From Tenodera sinensis (lineage: Eukaryota > Arthropoda > Insecta > Mantodea > Mantidae): DNA of 64,000 nucleotides. The notes under the pieces are model-generated. The model saw only the letters and a program-made list of their open reading frames with translations, ran no database searches and had not been told where the DNA came from. The position numbers and the translations under genes were made by a program. The first letter of the stretch is position 1, and each line of letters starts with the position of its first letter. The stretch spans positions 29,171,305 through 29,235,304 of the forward strand of contig CM060961.1 in NCBI GenBank assembly GCA_030765045.1. The letters run 5' to 3'. Below are positions 44,401-56,369 of this stretch, piece by piece.

Positions 44401-44509
44401 CAGAATTTATTTCCACAATTTTTTAGTATATTTATACATACAACTTTTCAATTCTCAATCAGCTAAAATATGTTCTAGAACATTCTAATTGTGTTCTTGG
44501 ATCGTTATT

Positions 44510-45302
44510 TTAAATGTCTTTTGTCCATCTGTGTTCATTGCACAACACTTATTTAAAACTAACGCCATTATGCAACCTTACGGTGTATGTATGTTTTATG
44601 GAGAAGGTTTGTAAACTATCCATTTTACTATACAACGTAACCTGCACATGGTTTCCTATACTCGTAATACATTCACATATCCTTCCATACTCACCCTTCA
44701 ATTCACAATTCATAGTTTTCTGTGACTGAAATAGAAATCTCATATTACATTCACACGGTTTTCTTCACTCACTTTTCTTTTACAAAACACGATCACATTT
44801 ATTTCTCTATTCGCCCTTCAGCATACAATTCATACAATTTTCTATGATTGAAATAGAAATGCAACACATTACATTTTCTCTACACACTTTTCTTTTATGA
44901 ACACAATCACACTTCTTACTTTACTCCATCTTCTACAAACAATTCATACAATTGTCCATGTGTTTGAAATTGAAATACAATGCATTACATTCACACGGGT
45001 ATCTTTACTTACGTTTCTGTTACGAAACACATTCGCATTTCTTCCTCTACTCTCTTATCTTCAAAGAATTCATACAATTTTCTGTATGATTGACAGAAAT
45101 TCAACGTCTTACATTCACACAGCTTTTCCCACTTGATTTTCTTCCTGTGGTACTTGAGCTTGTTCCAGTGCTTTTGTACAGTGTTTTCCCGGTATTTTTC
45201 TTTATTTTGTCTATTTTGGGCTCTTTATAGTATCCAACGTAAGTCTAAAAGTTGTAAGGATAAAGCCGTTATGCAACGAGCAACACCGGATATTTCAGCT
45301 AG
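44510..45302 (+). mobile_element. Helitron-like non-autonomous element with minisatellite
   Basis: The 3' end reads 'cgagcaacaccggatatttc' and agCTAG followed by T (CTAG at 45,299-45,302), the CTRR-T terminus typical of Helitrons. Much of the interior is a minisatellite related to the one at 35.7 kb. The 5' end is not defined. No coding sequence. Confidence 0.62.
44635..45130. repeat. Minisatellite, about four units of 110-120 bp
   Basis: Recurrent blocks 'acaattcatacaattttc', 'gattgaaatagaaatgcaa', 'ttacattcacac' and 'cacttttcttttac' recur from 44,650 to 45,120 with about 80% similarity by eye. Related to the array at 35,725-36,435. Confidence 0.8.
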
Positions 45303-45358
45303 TTATTTATAAATTTAACCTTATCTGGAAAAGTATAAGAGGCAAAAATTTATTTCAG

Positions 45359-45391
<33 letters not shown>

Positions 45392-45690
45392 ACACCTCAT
45401 AAAACTCAATTAGGTACTTCTTGTGGCATTAACCATTTCTGAGATACTCTTTATGTTGATGAATCCGTGCAAAAGTTAAGTCGCTATTCGTTTTTGTTTT
45501 CCTTTTAAAATTTTAAAATAGTTTCGATAATCGCTTGAGTCTACTGTGTCGCTGTTATAGGTACCAACAAGGAAATGTGTAATAAAAGCATTTCTGGAAA
45601 CATCTCAATTAACATGAACAGATAGCATAATACAGTTTTGTAAGAATAGTTTGTAAAACACTGTAGAGAAATAATGTGAACATTTCATTT
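45359..45690 (+). repeat. R1 repeat, copy 22 (second half)
   Basis: After 31 A residues (45,359-45,389) it keeps 'accatttctgagatactc', 'gtaccaacaaggaaatgtg', 'catctcaattaacatgaac' and 'tagagaaataatgtgaac'. Confidence 0.65.
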
Positions 45691-46466
45691 TTCCTAATAT
45701 TTTTGCAAATATAACATTGATTGTATCTCGAAGATAGAAATGAAATGTGCGAATTAATAACCCAAGTGTTTCCTGGCAATGACCTTCACTTGTACACGCG
45801 ACTGAATTCTTTGCTGAAGTAGTGGTAAATATTTGTTCGAATGTAACGGTGGCTAAATGACGTTCAAAGCGTTAGTCATCGGTTTGTTGTCAGGAAGCAT
45901 AAACAAGAGCCGCTTATCATCCACAGTTTCAGTAAATGAAAGGTGACAAAGGTCCTACAAATAGTCGGTGCACATAATCACGTGCAACCGGAAATGAGTA
46001 GTGTCTAGCCATTGTCTTTCTCATTAGCCGCGTGTGTAAACCACCACTGCTTTCCTTATTTCTTTCCCAGAAAAATACCCCGCCCTAAGCTGTCCTTTAT
46101 TTTAAAACCCCTTCCTAATTTTATTTTCTTAAAATTGGCAACATTCTTTAGTACCCTGGCCCAATTACTCATTTTGCTACATTGCCATACTGATGCCACA
46201 GGTATCACACAGAAGTCGCAGTTGCCAACATGAGACTTATAAACACTGCCAGGCCTAAGCTGCAAAGCGCAGCCGAGCGAGACATGCTTCCCACTGGGGG
46301 AGATAACCCCTCAACGACTACAACCGACAATCAACTTTACAACTACATCCTAACGCAATTGCCGTACCTATAGAGGGCAACAGACAGAGGGCGGCAAAAG
46401 CTACCCTCTGATGTCAAGTCGAAACATCATGTAGCTAAAACAGATCCAGGAAACAACTAGGGGATT
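45690..46466. other. Unassigned stretch
   Basis: No recognised gene or repeat. A 73-codon plus frame (46,012-46,233) is not convincing. Confidence 0.4.
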
Positions 46467-46477
46467 TCATTTAGGCT

Positions 46478-46526
46478 CGGGCCCTAATGACCTAGTTGTC
46501 GACGGGCCCTTAAACCCAACTCACAC
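46478..46526 (+). mobile_element. Tail-only retrotransposon insertion (49 bp) with 11-bp TSD
   Basis: The insert is 'cgggccctaatgacctag', 'ttgtcgacgggcccttaaac' and a CA-rich end. It is flanked by exact duplications TCATTTAGGCT (46,467-46,477 and 46,527-46,537). It holds only the stem-loop tail shared by the S3 SINE and the LINE at 39.6 kb. Confidence 0.88.
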
Positions 46527-46926
46527 TCATTTAGGCTGGCACTCTCATTCCCGCATGCGCAGTTTTCTACACTGTCTTCACGCAACATTTTCCTGTAAAA
46601 AGGCTCTTTAACAGGAAGGGCGGGTGGCCCGACATGCTCCTTAAGCACTTCACAAGGTATTTACAATTTATTCTTACTCTAATCACTATTTTTCACCATT
46701 TCTAAAGTGTCTCAATTGGGGCAGGATAGTATAGAATGTCCAAAATTGGTTGTAACGATTTTATTAACATATATGTTTACGATATTACGATATGACCAAT
46801 AAATGCTTGTTGAAGTTTTCGCAAACACAATGGAATTTTGTTCTATAGTATTTTACTGTTAAACCTCAAGAGATAAATAAAAGTCAATAATTGATCTTTA
46901 GGATAAACAAATAAACACAGACTGTT

Positions 46927-47110
46927 ATAGTTACATGCTGCAGTCACTGTGATCTGGTGCTTAGCATGCTAATCTAACTCCCGAGGTCCCGCGTTCGATT
47001 TCCGGCCGGGATGTCGGGATTTTTCTTTAACCAGAGTGGTTCCCCATCTTCCCTAGACTCTGGGGACTAGAGCAGGGCCTCTTAAAGCTCAAAGTCGTAC
47101 GTGCAATCCA
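46927..47110 (+). mobile_element. tRNA-like SINE (family S6)
   Basis: A-box-like 'tgatctggtgcttagcatg' and B box 'gcgttcgatttccgg', then 'gatttttctttaaccag', a string shared with the element at 59,135-59,320. Confidence 0.72.
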
Positions 47111-47234
47111 AGGTGCAGAGGTTCCTTGCATCGTGTATCGCTTAACTTCGGTTAAGCTCGGCTCGACTTGCGAAGACTGGAGGAAGCCTATGTTGTTAGA
47201 TGGCTTGCTTATCATTGAAATAGATAAGTGCAAT

Positions 47235-48885
47235 AGACGTACCTAATTAGAGAGCCACTTGTTCCAAAGAATGCCGAAAGTCCATTTAAATCAAAGTGGG
47301 AACCTTCATGTTTTTTCAAATTCGTTACGATAGAGGCCAGCTACCTCATATGCGACACAATAATTACGCTTGTGAGAAAATCATTTGTTACAAGATACAT
47401 CAGAGGACACCCAAAAATATGGTGAAATTACAGGGGACGCTAGCGAGGAACAGGCGCCCCGCGAACCTGCAGTGGACACTTCGATTGATGAAGCCGTGTT
47501 GTTGGTTCTTGAATGGTCTCTGGCCTTGTCCGTTGTCTCCCAGTTGTTTTTGAAGCGTGCACTTCCCTGATGTAAAGGCGTACCGAGTTACAAAGAAGGT
47601 TTCGACAAGTGATCAATAACTCCTTTGTTGTGGCTTGTAATTTATCTGGGGCTTCTGGATGAGTGGGTGAATAGCTTCGTCCTAACTTGTTGCCGGAACT
47701 GGAAGGTTGTAACGTGTAACGCTGAGACAAGGGCACTCTGCCACGTGTCAGCAATTAATTAACATTAATATGCCCCAGTGTGGCGTTACGTAACTCTGTG
47801 TTACCGCTTGATCCAACTTCCTCAAGCCACCGAGATGATGGACCCTATCTGGTGTGGCATCACCTTGGGGAATTTCCGTTGAATACAACAACGTTGGTTG
47901 TGACTGCATTGCAGTGTACGTATCCTCAGACAGTTGGACTTGAAAAAGCTGCTTAAAGTAGACCGTAATAAAACTGCTGCTCTTCAGGTAGGTATAGCTT
48001 GTATTTGACCATAAATCTCGTAAATAAACCTTGTATGAGTTAAGTTTACCTACCTAATTGTTCATTAAACGTACCTATTAAAGTATCTTCACATTTAGAG
48101 CTGCCAGAATTTGGAGCTTACCTATCACAGTATGCAAGGAATATTTCCGTCTCGCTGTGAGCATCGATTACGAGATACGTAAATTGCATGTGCTATTTGC
48201 CTATCGACTCGCGTATAGAGATTTAGCACTCCTATTTAAGCTGTTAGCCGTAGCTAAATCAAATTCAAGAACATTGGTGTGAATTGAAATTTAAAATAGC
48301 CGTGGCGTTATTTGGTAAACCTCATGTTATAGCTTTAACTGCAGGGTAATTTTCTATGTTTTGACTACAAAGGGCTGTAATGAATGAAAACTAGGCTTCC
48401 CCCAAATTTCATGCAACAGTCTAAGTGTTTTGTGCGCACATCAGGGGTATAAAAATATGCTTTGCCGAATTTAGTTTCTGTAAGTCGAATATTTTAGGGT
48501 TGTTGCACTTTTTCAAAATCGATCTAGTTTTTTTTAATAACATCATTATGAACGTTTATTTTGACAATACCATAGATGCACATAGAAGACTTTCAAGCAT
48601 CGGATTTTCAATATGTTCATTGAAAAGGAAGAAACAAAGTTACATTACTGTAAAAGCAGCATTTCTAAAAATTGTATTGTTTGTTCACGTTAATTTTTTG
48701 TTTTAAAAAGTAAGCTCTATAAAAACAGCTCATGCTCTTAAGTTTTATTAACAACGCTATTGGTAAGTTGCAGTACAATTTTGAACTTTGTAGCATATGT
48801 TTTGTGTATTGCATTACTTTTGAATGTGACGATATATTGTAAAAATTAAAGTCTGAAAAAATGACTTTTAAATACCCCTAAAAAA
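47235..48885. other. Unassigned stretch
   Basis: Includes a 104-codon minus frame (47,440-47,754) and a 93-codon plus frame (48,425-48,706), neither recognised. Moderately GC-rich to 48,000, then AT-rich. Confidence 0.4.
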
Positions 48886-48889
48886 AAAG

Positions 48890-49157
48890 CTAAACCTCAG
48901 CGCAAAAGCCCTTACCGGGCCAAGGTCTACCACCCGGTCGCTGCTTCCCCCACTTCAGACGTCATGAGTGGGGTGCAGTACTGGAGGGTGGGACGCGGTC
49001 AGCGCCCCGGGCCCTCCCGGCCGGTTATGCGGTCTTCGCGACCAGGGGCCGCTACTTGTTAATCAAGTACCTCCTCAGTGGGCCCTTCAGGGTGGAATCG
49101 AACCCGGGTCTCCCGCTTGGTAAGCAGTAGCGCTACCACCGCGCTAAGGAGACGACC
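48890..49157 (-). mobile_element. tRNA-derived SINE (family S3), tail lost
   Basis: Minus-strand head from 49,157 ('ggtcgtctccttagcgcgg', B box 'gggttcgattcc') and the GC-rich body. The stem-loop tail and (ATT)n seen at 13.9 kb are missing. The body is close to the copies at 455 and 13,966. Confidence 0.85.
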
Positions 49158-49159
49158 TT

Positions 49160-50175
49160 TATTAATTAGCACAGACCTTTAAATATGATGTAATTAATCC
49201 AACTTGCAGACGTCATAAAATTTCAAACGTTTACATACCTGTACACGTGCCTAGTATTTTTCCATGCAAAAAAAGAAAAAAAAAAAAAACCAAACAAAAT
49301 CCAAAGTACACGTGTCTAATAGTTTTCCATGCAAAACAAACAAACAAACAAATAAAAAACAAAACCCAAAAGCACATTTTAACCGAAAATGGCTGAAGTT
49401 TCACCCATCGCCTCCCTTAATCTGATCTTCCTGATTTGGGATTAGGTCTTCCTTAACCAACTCTTCAGTATCCCATTTGGGATTCGTTCTAGAAACGTTA
49501 TACTCCTCTACCTGCCTGGTTGAATGTGTTAGAATAGCGCACGGTAAACTCAGGGAAAGGCCTTTTGAACGCCCAGCATGTTCTGTTCAGAGACTCAACT
49601 CTCTGTGAAATTAGCCATTACTAAACACAGTTGAAAGTCTGTCAGTTTCCCTTACAGTCGAAAGAAAAGTTCACATTGTATTCCCACGTAAGTGAGAAGT
49701 GACAGTTTCCGAATATTGCTGTTTACGAGAAACGTTCCGTGAACACCGGGCGAGTTTACGGCGGAAACATCCACGGGCGCAATTGATTGATGTGTTTACA
49801 TCTGAGAGTTTTGCTCGGAGTTTACGTACATCCGTTTCAGAGCATTAGAATTAGTGCTACAATGTGATTCCTGGCTCTGAGAATGAGATGACAGGTTCTG
49901 ATAATCTACATTAACACTTCGTATGCAGAAAACATCTCCAAGCGATTAACGTGTGGGCCTCTTGACCTCTTGGCGAGACAACATCCAAGGTTTGCTTCCT
50001 GGAGGGGAAAGGGGGAACATAGCCCTTGGCAGCTCACGATGATGTCAAATAGATCTTCTGTCTGTATTAACTACTGTGTTCGCTCACAAGAATGTGGTTG
50101 TAAGGAATGTGTTTAATATATCAACAACTCTAACGTTTTCTGAGAAAGATTACGGCTAGTTTCAACATATCAACA
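49160..50175. other. Unassigned stretch with a small tandem duplication
   Basis: A roughly 65-bp duplication sits at 49,240-49,345 ('tacacgtgcctagta' and 'tacacgtgtctaata', each followed by a 'ttttccatgcaaaa'-type block and an A-rich run). Otherwise nothing recognised. Confidence 0.5.
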
Positions 50176-50182
50176 AGGCTTA

Positions 50183-50826
50183 AGATTGACCCACACTGGT
50201 TACGACCGGAACGGACTGAAGCAGAAAATTTTCGCGAGGGTTCGGATTCGTCTTATTTAATGATTAAACGCACACTGGTCTGGTTCGAAGTATTTAGCTT
50301 CCGTTCCTTCCCAGAGAGATGCCTGCCACACGACTCTCCTGGAAGTTTCCGCTGTTGCCGGTGTCCTTCGTAAAAGCTCGTTAAGATTCATATGCATTCG
50401 GCACCTTCAACATTCTGCTTATCACACACGGGCATAAATAGAGGCCATGGGCCTGCGACAGTGGATGGTGAATTATTAATATCTATTGACTGCGCAAAAT
50501 TATAAAGAACTGTATGATGCTGCAGATGCTGTCAGAACCAGTTAGGCATGAAAATCTTTTCTAGTCTCCTTGTAAGTCTGGAAAATATTACTACTAATAA
50601 ACTCACCATACTGAATGGTTATGCTGTGAATTCACTGTTCCCATTTTCCTTTCTCTCTTCAACTGCTAAGACACCTAATATTCCCTACAATACCCCGTCC
50701 AAAGAGCTGCAGCTTGTGCTATTGCATTCATCCATATTTGATGACCAGGGATCGTTTGAGTTTCCGCGGAAGACGGACGGTTGCAAATTTCCGTTCCGAT
50801 CGTGAGGGGCCAGTGTGCGTCAATCT
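50183..50826. mobile_element. PIF/Harbinger-like non-autonomous element with TTA TSD
   Basis: 644 bp with inverted ends. The left reads 'agattgacccacactgg' and 'accggaacgga'; the right, reversed, reads 'agattgacgcacactgg' and 'atcggaacgga'. Each is flanked by TTA (50,180-50,182 and 50,827-50,829), the 3-bp target of PIF/Harbinger transposons. No transposase or MADF-like protein is recognisable inside; an 85-codon plus frame (50,548-50,805) is unassigned. Superfamily is inferred from target length and ends. Confidence 0.78.
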
Positions 50827-50829
50827 TTA

Positions 50830-52550
50830 GATTTCTCTTGTGCGCATTGGGGATACTAATGTTACGCCGCGGATCGCGTATTATCTCGTCATTAATATAG
50901 ATTTTTATAATGAGAATCATAATGTTAGATACCAATTGAATGTTTGTATACCATAAGGATGCCATAAAATTACATAAATTGGATATATTAAAATCATTTG
51001 TTATTTGTGTTTGTATTTGTTGTGGTCCCGTGCAAGCGCAAAACATTCTAAACACCGGTAGAATAATAAAGATTGTGTAATATACATCACGTGTAAACAT
51101 TATTTAAACAATCATTAACTAGTGTGTCTTAAAATATGATATACCTACTATACTAAGCACTCGTCATACTTAAAGCTAAGGTTTTGAGAAAGAAATGTGT
51201 GCACCTGGAAACCTACAAGGAAGAAAGCACTTGCCAGATTAAGCTTCAGCTGCTCCTCTGGGTATCCTGGTCTTTCGGGAGCAGATACCGGGACCTAGGA
51301 GCAGGACAAAACGTGTTATTGCGACACTACAAAGTGGCAGTAATTTTCCAACTTTGTAACTCTATGTGGATGAACCAGCAGTATTTTTCCATCCCATATG
51401 GAGCAGGGCTACCCGTGCCAAATACTCCCCCCCCCCCCTCTCCGCGCGCTCCTTTCTGTCGAGGCATCCCGTGGGAGAGGACGAACCAAGGACGGCTGTC
51501 CCTGACTTTCTGTTACAGCTCAGGAATTTAGTTTCCAACTTGTTTAGGGATAGTGCATTTTAAATAGTTATATGAGGGTATTCCTATACCACTCCTTTCA
51601 TTGACGAGGGATTAGGTGAGCATTGAAAAAGTTTGTATATATGCGAACAACGGGAGATATGTACCTAGGAGTCTATTGTAGTTTCCCAAGCGAAATTCCA
51701 GGTATGCTGAGGCCCCTTCAGGAACATTAAATAAATGGAATTAAAGAATAAGGAACAAAAATCTGATGTGTTATATCCACATTACTTTTCTACCCTCCAT
51801 CGTTTATTAGTGGATATACATACTACTCTTACGAAACCTTATTTTTGTATCTACCGCGTGCATATACGTGTGCCTACGTGCACGCTGGGACACAGGATTA
51901 AAATTTACTTCTGTAATATGTTAGCCACTGACTTAATTTTTTTCAAGTGGGGGAAAAATCCATTTACGGAGCCCCATGCGCTGGGATGGCACAGAGGGGG
52001 CATTTTGCCTAGGCTATAAATAGGCCAATAGTAAGCTGTGCAGCAAGTTTCACATTTATGATTGTTACTTATAGAAGTATTAATTATTTTATCAATCAAT
52101 AATATAAAATATTGCTCATTTTCAAAACACACCTGGCGCCATTATTTTTAAGTAGCTTTATAATGTTACGTACTTCTTATTTGTGATAATTGTGAGTGAA
52201 AAATCAGTTATTAGTTTTGTAGTCATAGCACTATTTGCTAAGATAAAAAAATTTATTTCTATTTGCACATATTCTTATATAAAAATTAGCCAAATATCTG
52301 AACATTTTATATATTAGTTTTTTTTACAAAAAATATTTGCCATAAACTGAAAATAATAACTATAGGTATGTTCAAGTGTCTTTGCACAACATGCATGAAA
52401 CTTTTTACTACACTTGGATCAAAACTATTGCGCCAGCCTCATTTTGTGTGTTGAAAAATGTACATTTGAGAAAAAATTGGGTTTTCTGAAAACATGCATT
52501 TCAAATATATATACAGCTACTTTTGTTCTCAGAATTGGCTCGTAGTGTTT
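50830..52550. other. Unassigned stretch
   Basis: A 141-codon minus frame (50,675-51,100) overlaps the Harbinger-like end and is unrecognised. A C-run (51,426-51,438) lies in a GC-rich patch. The remainder is AT-rich. Confidence 0.4.
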
Positions 52551-52559
52551 CAATACGAC

Positions 52560-52870
52560 CCCAAACAGTGAAATGTAATTCACATTTTAAAGACTAATTA
52601 AAGTATTTCTTGAATTTTCTGTGAATAGCTTGTGAAGTCCTATTCATTCTGAATTAATTGTGCGTAATTTTTTACAACTAGTAAACAAAAGATCAACAAA
52701 ATTTTGCATACAAAATCTAGTTCTTTTCGTGACATTTCAATTTACGAGATATCCGTCTTTATGGGTCCCGCTATAAATGGAAAATGGTACTCATTTCAAG
52801 ATGTATAGTTTTTCACTTAATTACTTAAAATGTACAATAATGTAACAATCATTTAAAGACCTGACTATGG
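52560..52870 (+). repeat. R1 repeat, diverged copy 23
   Basis: It keeps 'ttgaattttctgtgaatagc', 'ttgtgaagtcctattcattc' and 'gacatttcaatttacgag', but little else. Confidence 0.55.
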
Positions 52871-53371
52871 AAAATGTCGGACATAACAGCCAACTCGAGA
52901 CAAAAACTCAAGTTCACACTTTGAGACAGACGCTATTGAAATGGTATGCGTTTGTGTAAAGAATGGAAGAGAGGTCATTGACTGAAGGGGCCCTAAATTG
53001 GACTCCTGCTGTGAGAAGAAAAATATGAAGACCTACAAGGGCGTGAATGTAGAACGTCTCGTAAAAGGGAAAGTGTATAGGAGAACTAAATTGGAACCAA
53101 AGGGAAATGGTACAAGGAAAAACAAAACATGTTCGCAGATTTAAAGGTTACATACACTCTGCTGAAATAGTCCATGTGAAAATTCAAATCTCTCATCGAA
53201 ACATGTAAATAAGTCACGTTTTTACAGTCAACCCACATTTCAAACGGCTCCATTGTAGTAAGCCTCTAATTAGAATTTCAAATTCCCCGCAATATCCTCG
53301 TTACAGAGTTTCCTTCCTCAATAAGAAGGAGAAAATTCAACTACTGATTAGATAACAATATCTGTGGTACC

Positions 53372-53470
53372 AAGCGAGTTGGCTCACCTGATAACGCCTA
53401 TGGTCCGCATTCGGGAAATTTCGGGTTCAAATCCCTTGGGCCGAACAATTTCTTTTCTTTTTTTTTTTTT
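53372..53470 (+). mobile_element. tRNA-like SINE (family S7)
   Basis: 'agcgagttggctcacctg', 'ggtccgcattcggg', B box 'gggttcaaatccc' and then a T-rich tail. Related to 27,188-27,275. Confidence 0.68.
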
Positions 53471-55100
53471 TACCTTGGTCGCTAAGGATAATGCAAAATT
53501 GGATATTTAATACCACGACCCAAAGTTCCACCATAGGTCTAAATAACAATAGAACTTAAAAATAACACAAGCATTCTTTCTTCGCTCCTTCGCTTGATAA
53601 GATTTCTGCTATTAAAATGCCACTCATAAGACGTAAGCACGAAATCGACGAAAAACGGTAGATAATTCTCTCATCCAGAAAAGTCATGAATTTTAGCCGA
53701 TAATTATGCTGTCTCCGTCATTTGCAAACGGCAGCATTAAATTACAACCAAGCGCCAATTATTTAAATTGTTTTAAAATAAACGGGTATTGTTTTATAAT
53801 TCAGCAGTTGGTATTAATAATTGCACAATACGCTGCGGTGCAGTGATTTGTTTGTAAACAGAACGTAGCTAAAATTGTTATACGGTGTGTATGTTATTAT
53901 ATAATAATATTTGTATAGATGTTATTCTTGGAATAGTCATGGTAAAAAAAGAAAAAAGAAAAAAAAAAAAAAGAAAGAAAGAAAAAGAAATCTCAGCACT
54001 TGTTAGGGACTTCCGCGCGTCTCTGTGGTCCGTCTGGCTACGGCCCTGTGGCATCCTGCCGTTCCCTCACTTCATTCCTGCCTCCGGGGGGGGGGGGGTT
54101 GTTAGTCACAATGCGAGGTCTGCTAAGGTCGCAGTGCGCGAGATGTCTCCCCTCCATTTATACACTTACCTATTTTATACCTTTTTATTCCATAATCTGA
54201 AAAGCTCTTGCGTTATTACCTGTGGTAATAAAATTAACATGCTTGCTTGTACGTATTCGTCATGGCTTTGGAGTTCTTAAGAGTGTCTATGTTTCTCGTA
54301 CAACAAGCAACATTTCTTCAATACTTTACAGAGAAAGGAACAGACAGGCAATGCGACAAATATACACGCAGGTTAACTCTTAACTTATATATGTAATATT
54401 ACCCAAAAGGCGTTAAAAGCCATCGCCTTGCAGCTCTTGCTTACAAATCGTTTGGAACCATCTTGTAACTCATATTTATTTTCTGCGGTCGTGTTATAGT
54501 CCCTTTTTGCTAGGGTGACATGTTAATTCAGTGTTCCGGAGTGTAGATGGTCAACTTTCTCGAAGAGTAGCCATTTAAACCCTCTTCCAATGGTTGGCCG
54601 ACTATGCCATGTGAACTTCCTTTCTCGAATCTCTCGCGCTCAAAACCTTTATCGATGGCTTGGCCGATTATATCATGAGTGTATGTGCAGTACAAGATGA
54701 AAAGTTCACGCATTCACGTGTAGTAAAGTTCTTTTAAAGACTTTCTAACTTTCGGCATGCACTTTCAGCTAGGGTTACCAAACGCTAATTTCAAGAACAG
54801 TGACACACCGATTTAAAGAAGAGCTACTTAAATTCTCATTTATTTCAGTGGTATTCAGGTAATACCAACTTTTTTATATCTGAACACTCGCAAAATATCT
54901 TTCCATGTCATAAATATGCTACAGAATATCTTCTGTTAATATTTTATTTTGGATAATTATTCATTCTACCGTGTATATTGGACTGCCTTGAAAAATGTGT
55001 GCATGACCTTACTCACTTAGGAAATAGATTGGTAATGTCTTAATTACTTGTCTCAAAAGGGCTTCTTAAGGGACGCAAAGCAAATCTCAAATTAATTATG
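53470..55100. other. Unassigned stretch
   Basis: A purine run (53,945-53,990), a G-run (54,086-54,098) inside a GC-rich patch, and a roughly 67-bp duplication at 54,555-54,690 (see findings). No gene recognised. Confidence 0.4.
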
Positions 55101-55565
55101 TCTTTATGTACCTATCTATTTATTTATTCATTTATTGTTTTGCTTAATTTCCATATGTCACAACGAAACGTATAAGCATACTACTCAGAAGTTTTATTTG
55201 CACAAAATTTCAGTGGGATAAATATTAAAGAGCTTAGATTAGTTTTGCTTTATTTTGAGTGAACGTAGCTCGGCGGTCACAAAAGCAGCGTAGATCAGGT
55301 TGCTTTGCAAGCATAAGGACAACTTTTGTGTACAATTGAATCAAAGTTATTACTCCCTTATAACTACAGAAACGTTTTATAATTTATTTTCAAAACATCA
55401 CGCGACGTGTGCATTGCACAGAGATACGGCTGCACAGGAGAAAGAAGGGATGCAAAGTAAGATATCCGTGGAAGTCGTATTCGAAGGTGAATGAAGGGAA
55501 GCTGGGGAGAGACAGAGATAGAGACACTTAATGAAATAAGCGAGCAGAGCTTCGAGTTCTGCTAG
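55100..55565 (+). mobile_element. Helitron-like 3' end
   Basis: Ends with a stem AGCAGA / TCTGCT (55,543-55,548 / 55,558-55,563) and CTAG (55,562-55,565) followed by T, as expected of a Helitron 3' terminus. The 5' limit is a guess. The 64-codon frame inside is not recognised. Confidence 0.5.
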
Positions 55566-55569
55566 TAAT

Positions 55570-56165
55570 TTAACAACACGTTTAGTATTTTAACAAAATT
55601 CAGCAGTTTGTAATCGTGAACAAGATCAATAATGTACATATACTCGTAGAATTATGTTTTAGGTGCGTTCGTCCCCCCCCCCCCCCCCCAGAAATAATAC
55701 AGTAGCGTTCTGAAAATGCATTATTGTGCACAATTTGTGTAGGTCTTAAACTTGATTGTTTTTGAGACTCATTTCCCAAAAGTCTCAGTTGCTGTGTAAC
55801 TTCCAGGAGACCGTTAAAGCAGCCATGCTACATTGGCTGCTCGTATGCTTATCTACATTTCTAATGATAGCTTTAAATGTTTAATTTTTATATCCTTTTA
55901 TAATTTTGAAATGGTTTAATTAAATCCCACTCAAGGTTTTTCTCTGGCCTATTCATTCACATGCAGCGCACTTGATACGAGTATTGAGCAATAATGTTGA
56001 GCAATGCCTCAGAGATCGGCCAATAACGGTTATTTATCTTAAGCACTTTTAAAATTTCCCTTTATCGAATAAAAAGTCAGCTCGTTGCTGAACCGTAATA
56101 TCAGCATGTTGTGATTAATAAGATTACGTCACTCTATCCCGTTATTCAGCAATTCTGGAAAAATT
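55570..56165. other. Unassigned stretch
   Basis: AT-rich, with a 17-bp C-run at 55,673-55,689. Nothing else recognised. Confidence 0.4.
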
Positions 56166-56167
56166 TG

Positions 56168-56365
56168 CATTGGACTGGGTGGCTCAGTTTGTTAGACGCT
56201 GGTCTACCGATCCCAAGATCGCGGGTTCAAACCCGGCCCAGACCGATGGTTTTTAAATGTCTAAGAGCGACAGCCCCATGTCAGTAATCATATAAAAAGC
56301 TCCTGCTGGACGAAATTTCGGCATACCGGCGGCGCTAGTTGATAGCGTCGTTAACAGCAAAATAG
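56168..56365 (+). mobile_element. tRNA-derived SINE (family S2)
   Basis: Head 'ggtggctcagtttgttagac', B box 'gggttcaaacccgg', 'cagaccgatggtttttaa' and body ending 'agcgtcgttaacagc'. Third copy of the family at 15,485 and 20,284. Confidence 0.87.
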
Positions 56366-56369
56366 TTCT

